Origin: Acidobacteriota bacterium | Lineage (GTDB): Bacteria; Acidobacteriota; Terriglobia; Acidiferrales; UBA7541 | Length of the DNA: 41,415 bases | Reading direction: 5' to 3' | NCBI GenBank assembly: GCA_013289715.1 | Contig: JABCZJ010000029.1 | Coordinates: 1-41,415 of the forward strand | Shown here: positions 15,365 to 24,927 of the stretch, piece after piece | Layout: the number at the start of each line of letters is the position of its first letter | How positions within the stretch are numbered: the first letter of the stretch is position 1 | The notes under the pieces: model-generated | The model's input: only the letters and a program-made list of their open reading frames with translations | Told to the model about the DNA's origin: nothing | The model's database searches: none | Translations under genes and position numbers: made by a program

Positions 15365-16824
15365 CAATCACTCAACTTAACGCAGATATTGTTCAGTTCG
15401 GAATAAAAGTTCAGAGAATGTACCCCGCCCTCGCGGCCGATGCCGGAAAGACCCATTCCGCCAAAGGGCGTGCGCAGGTCGCGCAGAAACCAGCAATTCA
15501 CCCAGGTGATTCCGACGCGCAGTTTTTCCGCGACGCGATGGCCGCGCTTCAGATTTGTGGTCCAGACCGAACCTGCCAGGCCGTACTGCGTGTCGTTGGC
15601 CTTGGCGATGGCTTCTTCTTCGGTGTCGAACGGTGCGATATGGCATACGGGACCGAAGATTTCTTCCTTCACGCAGCGCGCGGATTCCGGCAGCCCGGTG
15701 AAAATTGTGGGCTCGACGTAAAATCCTCGGTCGCGACCGTCGTTGAATTTTGGAATGCCGCCGCCGGTGACGATCGTCGCACCCTCTTCGCGCGCCAGCT
15801 GGTAGTACGAGAGAACTTTGTCGCGATGCCCTTGGGAAATCAGCGGGCCGGTGGTCGTGGCCTGATCCATTGGCCATCCGACGCGCAAAGATTCGGCCTT
15901 TTGCTTAAGCGCGGTCACGAAGCGATCCATGAGCTTGCGCTCGACGTACAGGCGTTCAGCGCAGAGACAGACCTGGCCGGTATTGAGGAAGACGGCATCG
16001 GCGACGCCATTCAGCGTTTGGTCAAAATCGCAGTCGGCAAAAACGATTGCCGCGTTTTTGCCGCCCAGTTCAAAGGAGACCGGCTTCACGGTAGGAGCCA
16101 CCGCGTGCATGATCGCCGCTCCGGTGCGGGATTCGCCGGTGAAAGTAATCGCGTCCACTCCCGGGTGCGCGGCGAGAAATTCTCCGGCTGAGTTGGGGCC
16201 GAAGCCGTGAACCACATTGAAGACGCCGGCGGGCACTCCGGCGGCTTGCATCACTTCCGCCAGCAACGTGGCCGTGGCGGGAGTTTCTTCGGAAGGTTTG
16301 ACGATCACACAATTGCCGCACGCCAGCGCGGGAGCCACTTTCCAGGTGAGCAGCAGGAGCGGCAGATTCCATGGCGTGATGATTCCGACGACGCCGAGCG
16401 GCTTGCGGACCGCGTAGTTTAATGCGATGACGCCGTCGGCAGTTTCGGTGCGAAATGATTCCAGGCCGGCGGTCTTGATCACGTCGGCGAAAGCGCGGAA
16501 ATTCGCAGCGCCTCGCGGTACGTCAATGCGCGACGCGAGCGCAACGGGTTTCCCGGTGTCCGCGACTTCGGCGTGCAGAAAATCCTGAAAGCGAGCTTCG
16601 ATTCCGTCGGCAATTTTGTGCAGCAGCGCGGCGCGAGCCGGAACCGCCATGCGGCCCCATTCTCCGCGCAGGGCATTGCGGGCGGCGGCTACGGCTTCGT
16701 CCATCTGTTCGCGACTGGCTTCGGATACCTCCGCGATCAAGGAACCATCGGCGGGATTCACGTCGGCGAACTCGCGCGCGCCGCGCACAAAATGTCCGTT
16801 GATGTAATTTTGCAGGAGATTCAC
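15364..16824 (-). CDS. nbaE: 2-Aminomuconate 6-semialdehyde dehydrogenase
   Basis: A 486-residue NAD-dependent aldehyde dehydrogenase of the hydroxymuconic/aminomuconic semialdehyde type (ALDH8-like). Catalytic residues are N153 (ITPWNLPLLLL), E252 (SFELGGKN) and the nucleophile C286 (FLNTGQVCLCAERLYV). The C-terminal WVNCWFLRDLRTPFGGMGLSGIGREGG is distinctive of this subfamily. It oxidises 2-aminomuconate semialdehyde before it can cyclise to picolinate. This is the first gene of the catabolic operon, and it starts with GTG and a weak SD. The 140 nt upstream hold no convincing sigma70 promoter or regulator gene, so how the operon is controlled is unknown. Confidence 0.92.
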   Translation of the reverse strand: MNLLQNYINGHFVRGAREFADVNPADGSLIAEVSEASREQMDEAVAAARNALRGEWGRMAVPARAALLHKIADGIEARFQDFLHAEVADTGKPVALASRIDVPRGAANFRAFADVIKTAGLESFRTETADGVIALNYAVRKPLGVVGIITPWNLPLLLLTWKVAPALACGNCVIVKPSEETPATATLLAEVMQAAGVPAGVFNVVHGFGPNSAGEFLAAHPGVDAITFTGESRTGAAIMHAVAPTVKPVSFELGGKNAAIVFADCDFDQTLNGVADAVFLNTGQVCLCAERLYVERKLMDRFVTALKQKAESLRVGWPMDQATTTGPLISQGHRDKVLSYYQLAREEGATIVTGGGIPKFNDGRDRGFYVEPTIFTGLPESARCVKEEIFGPVCHIAPFDTEEEAIAKANDTQYGLAGSVWTTNLKRGHRVAEKLRVGITWVNCWFLRDLRTPFGGMGLSGIGREGGVHSLNFYSELNNICVKLSD

Positions 16825-16964
16825 GGAACCATCTGCGCTTCGGCCGCGACGTGTGGCAACGGCTGGAGCGCACTTAGCACGATACCAAAATCACGAGCCC
16901 TTGGAACGCGGAAAAGCTTCTAGAACGCCCTGGGCGCGACGGCGGCGCCAAGTTGTGAAACTCC

Positions 16965-18554
16965 CTACTGAGTTCCTTGTGGACCCGGCGGTTGGGGCGG
17001 CGAATCCTGATGCAGCACCTGGCTGGGCGTGGGAATTTGCGTCGAATCCCAGCCGCCGCCCAGGGCCTCGACGAGTTGGACGCTGGCAGTCATTTGCTGA
17101 ATCCGCAGATTCACGTCCGTTTGTTTGTTGCTGAGGAGCGTGGTCTGCGCGGTGATGACGTTGAGGTACGGATCGATTCCCAATTTGTAGCGGTCCGTCG
17201 CGATCTTCAAATTGCGTTCCGCGGAAGTCACGGCAGTATCCTGCTGCTGAATTTCGACAGAAAGAATTCGCAGCGCGGCGAGATTGTCTTCCACTTGCTG
17301 AAAAGCGGTCAGGACCGTCTCGCGATAATTCGCGACGGTCTCGTCATATTGCGCGCGAAATTGCAGGACGGTGGCGTGGCGCAACCCACCGTCGTAAATG
17401 GTTTCGGACATGCCGGGCCCCGCCGAGAAAAACCGGCTCGGCCACGTAAACCATGAAGTGAACGACTTTGATTCAAGGCCGACGGATGCGCTGAGAGTGA
17501 GCGTGGGATAGTAGGCCGCGTATTGTACGCCAATCAGCGCGTTGGCTTGTTCCATGAGCCGTTCGTTCGCGGCGATATCGGGGCGCCGTTCGAGCAACTG
17601 CGACGGCACACCAAAGGGAATTGCTGGGGGATTTGATTTCAGTGGTTCAGCCGGAATCGTAAACGCGGACGGCGGCTGCCCAACCAGCATCGCGATGGCA
17701 TGTTCGAACTGCGAACGCAGAATACCGAGGTTGGTATCCGCCGCTTGCGTGGTTTCGAGTTGCGTTTCGGCTTGCGCGACCGCTTCGTCGGAGTCAATGC
17801 CCGTCTCGTAGAGAACCTTGGTGAGATCAAGCGACTCCTGATAAGCGATCACGGTGGAGTCGAGCAATTGCTTCAGATCGTCCTGCCCGCGAAGCGAGTA
17901 GTAATCCACGGCAACTTCGGCCTGGGCCGTCAAACGCGCGTTTTCGAGATCCGCCGCGCTGGCTTGCGCCGAAGCGGTGTTCGCGCGAACCTGATTGCGC
18001 ACGCGGCCCCAGAGATCGGGAACCCAGGTGGCGTCGAATGGCAGACTGTAAAAGAGCGAAGTCCCGGGTGTCGTGGCCAGGGAGGCCGCGGCGCCTTCAC
18101 GAGATCCCGTAATCGAAGGGCCCACGGAGACCGTCGGGTAATATTGCGCCCGGGCTTCCTTCACGAGAGCGCGCGCGGCCATGTAGCTAGCCATGGCTGA
18201 TTGAATGTTCTGGTTGGAAATATTCACCTGCTCTTCCAGCGCATTCAGTTGCGGATCGTTGAATATCGTCCACCAATTTCCGTGCAGGACGTTGTCTTGC
18301 GGTTGAGCCACTTTCCAGCCGTCGGTCTTGCTGAAGTCGGCGGGCGTGAGTTCCTTGTAGGCTGCGGGAGCCTGCGCGGTGGGCCGCTGATATTTTGGGC
18401 CGACCGTGCAACCGCCAAACATAAGCGCGGCAACGAAGATGGAGACGATTAGAGCTTGTGAATTTGCGTGAGTTCTTTCCATGGTCGAAGTCTTATGATT
18501 CCATTGTGCTACCGATTTGCGTGCCGTTCGAAATAATTGCGAAACATTTTTCAT
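16965..18554 (-). CDS. NodT-family outer-membrane efflux lipoprotein (TolC/OprM type)
   Basis: A 529-residue outer-membrane factor completing the tripartite pump encoded upstream. The export signal runs from about 30 to 48, with the lipobox ending at C49 (MFGGCTVGPKYQRP, the classic start of OprM/NodT lipoproteins). Two repeated TolC halves follow, each a long coiled-coil hairpin (QNIQSAMASYMAARALVKEARAQ; and the LIGVQYAAYYPTLTLSASVGLES repeat). The ATG at 18554 overlaps the stop of the second pump (TAATG) and has GAGGAG about 11 nt upstream, but it gives an unusually long 24-residue N-region. A start at the in-frame ATG 18482 (MERTHAN) would give a normal lipoprotein signal. The tail is proline/glutamine rich. 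Confidence 0.9.
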   Translation of the reverse strand: MKNVSQLFRTARKSVAQWNHKTSTMERTHANSQALIVSIFVAALMFGGCTVGPKYQRPTAQAPAAYKELTPADFSKTDGWKVAQPQDNVLHGNWWTIFNDPQLNALEEQVNISNQNIQSAMASYMAARALVKEARAQYYPTVSVGPSITGSREGAAASLATTPGTSLFYSLPFDATWVPDLWGRVRNQVRANTASAQASAADLENARLTAQAEVAVDYYSLRGQDDLKQLLDSTVIAYQESLDLTKVLYETGIDSDEAVAQAETQLETTQAADTNLGILRSQFEHAIAMLVGQPPSAFTIPAEPLKSNPPAIPFGVPSQLLERRPDIAANERLMEQANALIGVQYAAYYPTLTLSASVGLESKSFTSWFTWPSRFFSAGPGMSETIYDGGLRHATVLQFRAQYDETVANYRETVLTAFQQVEDNLAALRILSVEIQQQDTAVTSAERNLKIATDRYKLGIDPYLNVITAQTTLLSNKQTDVNLRIQQMTASVQLVEALGGGWDSTQIPTPSQVLHQDSPPQPPGPQGTQ

Positions 18555-21500
18555 TAGTCCGCCGGCTCCTCTGCCGCAGGACCTAGCAGGAGATGGTGTT
18601 TGCGATCCCAGCGAACCCGCATGCGATCGAGATATAGATAGACAACAGGCGTGGTGTATAGAGTCAGCATCTGGCTGACGATCAAGCCGCCGATAATGGT
18701 GATGCCCAGCGGACGGCGCAATTCCGAGCCGGTTCCCGTGCCGAGGGCCAGCGGCAGCGCGCCAAATAATGCGGCCATGGTGGTCATTAATATGGGCCGA
18801 AAGCGCAGCAGGCAGGCCTGGTAGATGGCTTCCTGCGACGTCTTGTTCTCCTGGCGTTCGGCCGCCAAGGCGAAGTCAATCATCATAATGGCGTTTTTCT
18901 TCACGATGCCGATGAGCAGGATGACGCCGATGAGCGCGATGACGTTGAGGTCCATGTGAAATAGCAAAAGCGCCAGGACCGCGCCCACGCCCGCGGAAGG
19001 TAGCGTGGAGATAATCGTAATCGGATGGATGTAACTTTCGTAAAGAATCCCCAGCACGATGTAAACCGCCAGCAGCGCGGTGATGATCAGAAACGGTTGG
19101 GTCGAGAGCGACGACTGAAAAGCCTGCAGCGTCCCGGAGAACATTCCGTGGAGCGTGGATGGCACGCCCATTTTCTGCTGCATCTGATTGATCGCGTTAG
19201 CGGCGTCGCTCAGCGCCACGCCCGGGGCGAGATTGAAAGATACCGTAACAGACGGAAACTGGCCCTGGTGATTGACTGCGAGCGGAGCTATCGTCGGAGC
19301 GTAGTGCGTAACGGCGCTGAGTGGGACTTCCTTACCCATAGACGGGCGGATATAGATGTCATTCAGCGACGCCGGGTCCTGCCAGAATTGCGGCGCGACC
19401 TCCATCACCACGTGATACTGATTCAGGGGCGTGTACATGGTGGAAACTTGCGCCTGCCCGAACGCTTCGTACAAAGTGTTGTCGATCATTTGCGGCGTGA
19501 TGCCCAAGCGCGACGCGGTATCGCGATCGTAAACCAGCGAAGCCTGCAAGCCGCTGTTCTGCTGGTCGGTGTTGACGTCCGTGAGAATGCGCAGCGTGCG
19601 CATTTCGGTGAGCAGACGCGGGCCCCAAGTCACCAGATCGTCAATGTTGTCGCTTTGCAGTGTGTACTGATATTGCGCGTTGCTCTGGCGGCCACCGATG
19701 CGCAAATCCTGCCCCGCCTGCAGGAAAACCGTCGCACCGGGCAAGGAAATCAGCTTGGGGCGGAGGCGATCGATCACCTGGCTGGAACTGATTTTGCGTT
19801 CGTTGAGAGGCTTCAGGGCGAGGTACACAAATCCCGTGTTCACGGCGCCGGTGCCGCCCGTGAATGCGCCGACATTCTGCACGGCAGGGTCGGTCTTGAT
19901 GATGTCCACGAAGCGCAGCGTCAAGTTCTGCATGGCCTGAAAAGAAATATCCTGAGCGCCCTGGATGCCGCCGAAAACGGTGCCATTGTCCTGCTGCGGG
20001 AAGAATCCTTTGGGCACGATCCAGAACAGGAAGATGTTCAGACCGATGGTCACAAACAAAACGAAGAGGGTGATGGCCGAGTGCTGCAGCACCCATTTCA
20101 GGGTGCGTTCGTAGAAACCCAGCACGCTGTTAAATATCTTTTCGCTGGCTTGAAAGAGTCGACCGTGTTTTTCCTCGTGGGGATTCCTTAGAAGCCGGGA
20201 ACACATCATAGGCGTAGTGGTCAAAGAAATTGCGAGCGAAACAAGAATCGCGACGGACAAGGTCACGGCAAATTCGCGGAACAGGCGCCCGACAATTCCG
20301 CCCATAAGCAGAATGGGAATGAAGACCGCAACCAGGGAAATACTGATGGAGAGCACCGTGAATCCGATTTCCTGCGCTCCCTTCAATGCGGATTCCATGG
20401 GGCTCATGCCCTGCTCGAGATAACGCGAAATGTTTTCGATCACCACGATGGCGTCGTCCACCACAAAGCCGGTGGCGATGGTCAGCGCCATCAACGACAA
20501 GTTGTCAATGCTGTACCGGCACAGGTACATGACGCCAAACGTGCCGATCAGCGAAACGGGAACCGCGACACTGGGAATCAGAGTAGCGCGAACATTGCGC
20601 AGAAAGAGAAAGACAACCAGAATCACCAGTGCAATGGAGATGGCCAGAGTCCGTTCGACATCAGCCACGGAAGCACGGATCGTGGTGGTGCGGTCCAGCA
20701 CAATGGTGAAATCAATTGCCGCGGGGACCGAAGCCTCCAACGCGGGAATGGCGTCGCGAATGCGGTCTACCGTGTCAATGATATTGGCACCCGGCTGCCG
20801 GAAAACGATCAGCAGCACGCAGGGTTTACCGTTCAAAAAACCGGTTGCGCGTATGTTCTCCACCTCGTCGCGCACATCGGCGACGTCGGAGAGCTTAACG
20901 GCCGCGCCTTTGTGGTAGCCGATGACCAGATCCTTGTAATAAGCGGCTTTGAGCAGCTGATCGTTCGCGACGATATCCGCGGTAGTTTGCCCGTCGGTGA
21001 TCTGCCCTTTGGCGACGTTTGCATTTTGCGTGCTCAGCATGGAATTGACGTCTTGCAGTCCGAGGCCGTAGCTGTTCAGTTGCGTGGGATTCAGTTCCAC
21101 GCGCACGGCGGGAAGCGAGCTTCCACCTACGCTCACTTGTCCGACGCCCTGAATCTGCGAGAGCCTTTGCTGCACGATGGTGGACGCTGCGTCATACATC
21201 GGTCCGCGGTCGTAAACCTTAGAAGTCAAACCCAGGATCATGATCGGCGCGTCGGCGGGGTTGACTTTGCGGTACGTCGGATTGCTAGGGAGGTTCACCG
21301 GCAAATAACTGCGCGCGGCGTTGATGGAAGCTTCCACGTCGCGCGCGGCGCCGTCAATGTTGCGGTTCAAATCGAATTGCAGAGTGATGCTGGTGGTGCC
21401 GAGAAAACTGGACGACGTCATTTCCGTGACGCCGGCAATTCGGCCAAACTGCCGTTCCAGAGGCGTGGCTACGGACGACGCCATGATTTCGGGGCTGGCT

Positions 21501-21658
21501 CCCGGCAAGGTGGCAGCGATAGAAATTGTGGGGAAATCAATCTGCGGAAGAGCAGAAACCGGCAGCACCTGGAAAGCCACCGCGCCGGCGAGCGCAATAG
21601 CGATCGTCAGAAGAGTGGTGGCTACGGGGCGATGAATGAATGGCGAGGAGATGCTCAT
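18554..21658 (-). CDS. RND efflux pump subunit, second of pair (MdtC/MuxC-like)
   Basis: A 1034-residue inner-membrane transporter of the HAE1/AcrB group. It starts MSISSPFIHRPVATTLLTIAIALAG, the first membrane helix. The proton-relay pair lies in GFVVDDAIVVIENISRYLEQG (TM4), and the TM10 lysine region is GIVKKNAIMMIDFALAAER. Two large periplasmic loops and 12 helices give the usual length. The loop DIYIRPSMGKEVPLSAVTHY is short, unlike the partner pump. It starts 2 nt after the first pump's stop. Tandem RND genes of this kind (MdtBC, MuxBC) form mixed trimers in Enterobacteria and Pseudomonas. Substrates cannot be read from sequence. Confidence 0.93.
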   Translation of the reverse strand: MSISSPFIHRPVATTLLTIAIALAGAVAFQVLPVSALPQIDFPTISIAATLPGASPEIMASSVATPLERQFGRIAGVTEMTSSSFLGTTSITLQFDLNRNIDGAARDVEASINAARSYLPVNLPSNPTYRKVNPADAPIMILGLTSKVYDRGPMYDAASTIVQQRLSQIQGVGQVSVGGSSLPAVRVELNPTQLNSYGLGLQDVNSMLSTQNANVAKGQITDGQTTADIVANDQLLKAAYYKDLVIGYHKGAAVKLSDVADVRDEVENIRATGFLNGKPCVLLIVFRQPGANIIDTVDRIRDAIPALEASVPAAIDFTIVLDRTTTIRASVADVERTLAISIALVILVVFLFLRNVRATLIPSVAVPVSLIGTFGVMYLCRYSIDNLSLMALTIATGFVVDDAIVVIENISRYLEQGMSPMESALKGAQEIGFTVLSISISLVAVFIPILLMGGIVGRLFREFAVTLSVAILVSLAISLTTTPMMCSRLLRNPHEEKHGRLFQASEKIFNSVLGFYERTLKWVLQHSAITLFVLFVTIGLNIFLFWIVPKGFFPQQDNGTVFGGIQGAQDISFQAMQNLTLRFVDIIKTDPAVQNVGAFTGGTGAVNTGFVYLALKPLNERKISSSQVIDRLRPKLISLPGATVFLQAGQDLRIGGRQSNAQYQYTLQSDNIDDLVTWGPRLLTEMRTLRILTDVNTDQQNSGLQASLVYDRDTASRLGITPQMIDNTLYEAFGQAQVSTMYTPLNQYHVVMEVAPQFWQDPASLNDIYIRPSMGKEVPLSAVTHYAPTIAPLAVNHQGQFPSVTVSFNLAPGVALSDAANAINQMQQKMGVPSTLHGMFSGTLQAFQSSLSTQPFLIITALLAVYIVLGILYESYIHPITIISTLPSAGVGAVLALLLFHMDLNVIALIGVILLIGIVKKNAIMMIDFALAAERQENKTSQEAIYQACLLRFRPILMTTMAALFGALPLALGTGTGSELRRPLGITIIGGLIVSQMLTLYTTPVVYLYLDRMRVRWDRKHHLLLGPAAEEPAD

Positions 21659-21660
21659 GG

Positions 21661-24600
21661 CTAATCCGCTGGGACCGACTCCGTGCTTCCGTGGCCGGCG
21701 CGCGAGGCCGCAACTTTCTTGGCCAGATCATCGAAGAAGATGTAAATCACCGGCGTGGTGTAGAGCGTAAGGACCTGGCTCAGCAAAAGGCCGCCGACCA
21801 TCGCGATACCCAGCGGTCGCCGAAGTTCTGAGCCGATGCCGGTGCCCAGAGCGAGTGGCAGACCACCGAGGAGCGCGGCCATGGTCGTCATCATGATGGG
21901 CCGAAAACGCAGCAGGCAAGCCTCGTAGATGGCATCCTCGGAACTCATGCCGTGCTTTCGTTCCGCTTCCAGAGCGAAGTCAATCATCATGATGCCGTTC
22001 TTTTTCACAATGCCGATCAGCAGAATAATTCCTATCAGCGCGACGACGCTGAGTTCCTGGCCGCAGATCAGCAACGCCAGGATCGCGCCCACACCCGCCG
22101 AAGGCAGCGTGGAAAGAATCGTGACGGGATGAATGTAACTTTCGTAGAGCACGCCCAGCACGATGTAAACGGTGACGAGCGCCGCGAGAATCAAAAGCGG
22201 CTCGTTGCTCAGCGAAGCCTGGAACGAAGCTGCGGTGCCTTGAAAGGCGGCCTGCACGCTGAGCGGCATGCCGATATCCTGTTGCACCTTGTCAATTGCC
22301 TTCGTGGCTTCACCGAGCGATGCGTCCGGAGCGAGATTGAATGAGATGGTGACGACTGGAAACTGTCCCTGATGATTTACCGATAATGGCGCGGTTCGGG
22401 ATTCGAAATGAGTGAAGGCGCTGAGCGGTACCGCGGCTCCATTCGGCGAGGAGACCGCCGTGGGATTGGCGGAGCCGGAACTCGGCCCAGACTTGGTGGC
22501 CGCGGGACTTGGAGTCGAATTGGCATTGCCGGATGCGGTGGTGGAAGTGACGACGGTGCTGGCAGGAGTCGAACCGGTGGTCAATGAATTGGAAGCCAGC
22601 GCCGATCGAACGTAGATGTCGTTCAACTTTGTGGGATTTTTCTGGAAGTCCGGCATCGTTTCCAGAATGACGTGATATTGATTCAGCTGCGTGTAAAGCG
22701 TGGTCACCTGCCGCTGGCCAAATCCGTCGTAGAGCGTTTGATCGATTGCCGAGGGCGTGATGCCCATGCGCGAAGCGGTCACGCGATCGATCACGAGCGC
22801 GGCGGCAAGTCCGCCGGTCTGTTGGTCCGTCGCCACGTCGCGCAGTTCCGGAATTTGTTTCAGTTTGGCGACGAGCTTGGCGGTCCAGTCGTTCAGCTCG
22901 TTCAAATCAGGATCTTCCAGCGTGTATTGATACTGCGTGCGGCTGACGCGATCTTCCACCGTCAAATCCTGCACCGGCTGCATATACAAAGTGATGCCGT
23001 CCACCTTTTCCAGTTCCGGCTGCAGCCTGCGAATCACGTCCGAGGCATTGATGTGCCGCTCCTCAAGCGGCTTCAGGTTGATCAGAATGCGTCCGCTATT
23101 GAGCGTGGTATTGGTACCGTCAATTCCGATGAAGGACGAAAGGCTGTCCACGGCAGGGTCCTTCAGGATGATTGCGCTGAGCTGCTGCTGCTTCTGGGCC
23201 ATCAAGGGAAATGAAATGGATTCGGTAGCTTCGGAGATGCCTTGGATGATTCCGGTATCCTGCACCGGAAAGAAGCCCTTGGGCACGAAGACGTAAAGAA
23301 CGATGGTGAGAACCAGTGTGGCAACGGCCACCACGAGAGTAGCAACCTGATGTTTCAAGACCCATCTCAGGGTGCGGCCGTAAAAATCAATGACGCTCTG
23401 AAACCCGCGCTCCGAAAGCTTGTAGAAACGACCGTTCTGAGCTTCGGGATCATGTTTCAACAGGCGAGAGCACATCATGGGCGTCAGCGTGAGGGAGACT
23501 ACGGCGGAAACAAGAATCGTGACGCTAAGCGTGATGGCAAATTCGCGAAAGAGGCGCCCGACGATGTCCCCCATGAAAAGCAGCGGAATCAATACGGCGA
23601 TCAGGGAAATCGTCAGCGACACGATCGTGAATCCGATTTGTTCCGAACCCAGCAGGGACGCGCGCAGCGGATCATCGCCCTCTTCGATGTAGCGCACGAT
23701 GTTTTCGATCATGACGATGGCGTCGTCCACCACGAAGCCGGTGGAAATCGTCAGCGCCATAAGCGTGAGGTTGTTCAGGCTGTAGCCCGCCAGGTACATC
23801 ACGCCAAACGTGCCAACCAGCGAAAGCGGAACCGCGACGCTGGGAATGATGGTGGCGCGCACGTTGCGCAGAAATAGAAAGATGACCATAACCACCAGCG
23901 CCACGGTGAGCAACAATTCAAATTCCACGTCCTGCACCGAGGCGCGAATGGTTACGGTTCGGTCCGTCAGCACGGTCACGTGCACGGCGGCGGGCAAATT
24001 GCTCTGCAACAACGGCAACAGAGCCTTGACGCGATCCACCACCTGAATAATGTTGGCGCCGGGTTGCCGCTGGATGTTGACGATCACCGCGGGCGTCTCG
24101 TTCATCCACGCCGCTTGGCGCACATTCTCCACGTCGTCCACCACGCGCGCGACGTCTGAGAGGCGCACCGGCGAACCGTTGTGGTATGCGACCACCACGT
24201 TCGCGAATTCCTGGCTGGTCAGTAGCTGGTCGTTCGCGTTGATTTGATAGTCCTGATGTGGACCGTCGAAATTTCCCAGCGCGGAATTCAAGCTGGTGGA
24301 TTGCAGCGCAGTGCGCACGTCTTCCAGGTTGATGCCGTAAGAAGAAAGCGCCGTGGGATTCACTTGTACGCGTACCGCGGGTTTCTGGCCTCCGCTGATG
24401 CTCACCAAACCCACGCCCGGCAGCTGCGCGATTTTTTGCGCGAGACGCGTGTCCGCGAGGTCTTCCACCTGCGAGAGCGGAATCGTTTTGGACGTCAGCG
24501 CCAGCGTCAGAATCGGCGTGTCCGCAGGATTGGTTTTGCTGTAAATCGGCGGCGTGGGTAAATCCGCGGGCAGGTAGGTCTGTGCGGCATTGATGGCCGC

Positions 24601-24927
24601 CTGCACTTCCTGCTCGGCGACGTCAATATTGAGCTCCAGCGAAAACTGCAGGACGATCACGGAGCTCCCGTCGGAGCTGGTGGACGTCATCTGGCTGAGG
24701 CCGGGGACTTGGCCGAACTGCCTTTCGAGCGGCGCGGTGACCGCCGAAGCCACTACGTCAGGATTCGCGCCCGGGTAGAACGTCACCACCTGAATCGTGG
24801 GGTAATCCACTTCAGGCAGCGCCGAGACGGGCAGCTGCGTGAACCCGACGAATCCAGCGAGAAGAATCGCGGCCATCAAAAGTGAAGTCGCGACCGGCCG
24901 GATGATAAATGGACGAGACGGGTTCAC
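21661..24927 (-). CDS. RND efflux pump subunit, first of pair (MdtB/MuxB-like), with Ser/Thr-rich insertion
   Basis: A 1088-residue HAE1-type RND transporter paired with the next gene. Marks are NPSRPFIIRPVATSLLMAAILLAG (TM1), GFVVDDAIVMIENIVRYIEEG (TM4 proton pair) and GIVKKNGIMMIDFALEAERK (TM10). It is about 54 residues longer than its partner because of a low-complexity insertion at about 775-827 (nt 22445-22605). The insertion is rich in Ser, Thr, Ala and Pro and sits inside DIYVRSA...VPLSAF of the second periplasmic loop. The GTG start overlaps the fusion-protein stop (GTGA). The pump proper looks intact. Confidence 0.93.
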   Translation of the reverse strand: MNPSRPFIIRPVATSLLMAAILLAGFVGFTQLPVSALPEVDYPTIQVVTFYPGANPDVVASAVTAPLERQFGQVPGLSQMTSTSSDGSSVIVLQFSLELNIDVAEQEVQAAINAAQTYLPADLPTPPIYSKTNPADTPILTLALTSKTIPLSQVEDLADTRLAQKIAQLPGVGLVSISGGQKPAVRVQVNPTALSSYGINLEDVRTALQSTSLNSALGNFDGPHQDYQINANDQLLTSQEFANVVVAYHNGSPVRLSDVARVVDDVENVRQAAWMNETPAVIVNIQRQPGANIIQVVDRVKALLPLLQSNLPAAVHVTVLTDRTVTIRASVQDVEFELLLTVALVVMVIFLFLRNVRATIIPSVAVPLSLVGTFGVMYLAGYSLNNLTLMALTISTGFVVDDAIVMIENIVRYIEEGDDPLRASLLGSEQIGFTIVSLTISLIAVLIPLLFMGDIVGRLFREFAITLSVTILVSAVVSLTLTPMMCSRLLKHDPEAQNGRFYKLSERGFQSVIDFYGRTLRWVLKHQVATLVVAVATLVLTIVLYVFVPKGFFPVQDTGIIQGISEATESISFPLMAQKQQQLSAIILKDPAVDSLSSFIGIDGTNTTLNSGRILINLKPLEERHINASDVIRRLQPELEKVDGITLYMQPVQDLTVEDRVSRTQYQYTLEDPDLNELNDWTAKLVAKLKQIPELRDVATDQQTGGLAAALVIDRVTASRMGITPSAIDQTLYDGFGQRQVTTLYTQLNQYHVILETMPDFQKNPTKLNDIYVRSALASNSLTTGSTPASTVVTSTTASGNANSTPSPAATKSGPSSGSANPTAVSSPNGAAVPLSAFTHFESRTAPLSVNHQGQFPVVTISFNLAPDASLGEATKAIDKVQQDIGMPLSVQAAFQGTAASFQASLSNEPLLILAALVTVYIVLGVLYESYIHPVTILSTLPSAGVGAILALLICGQELSVVALIGIILLIGIVKKNGIMMIDFALEAERKHGMSSEDAIYEACLLRFRPIMMTTMAALLGGLPLALGTGIGSELRRPLGIAMVGGLLLSQVLTLYTTPVIYIFFDDLAKKVAASRAGHGSTESVPAD

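Noticed and set aside
19025..20191. 388-residue plus-strand open frame opposite the second RND pump
   Set aside because: Antisense shadow of a strongly conserved transporter; composition is His/Arg/Gln-rich without family match.
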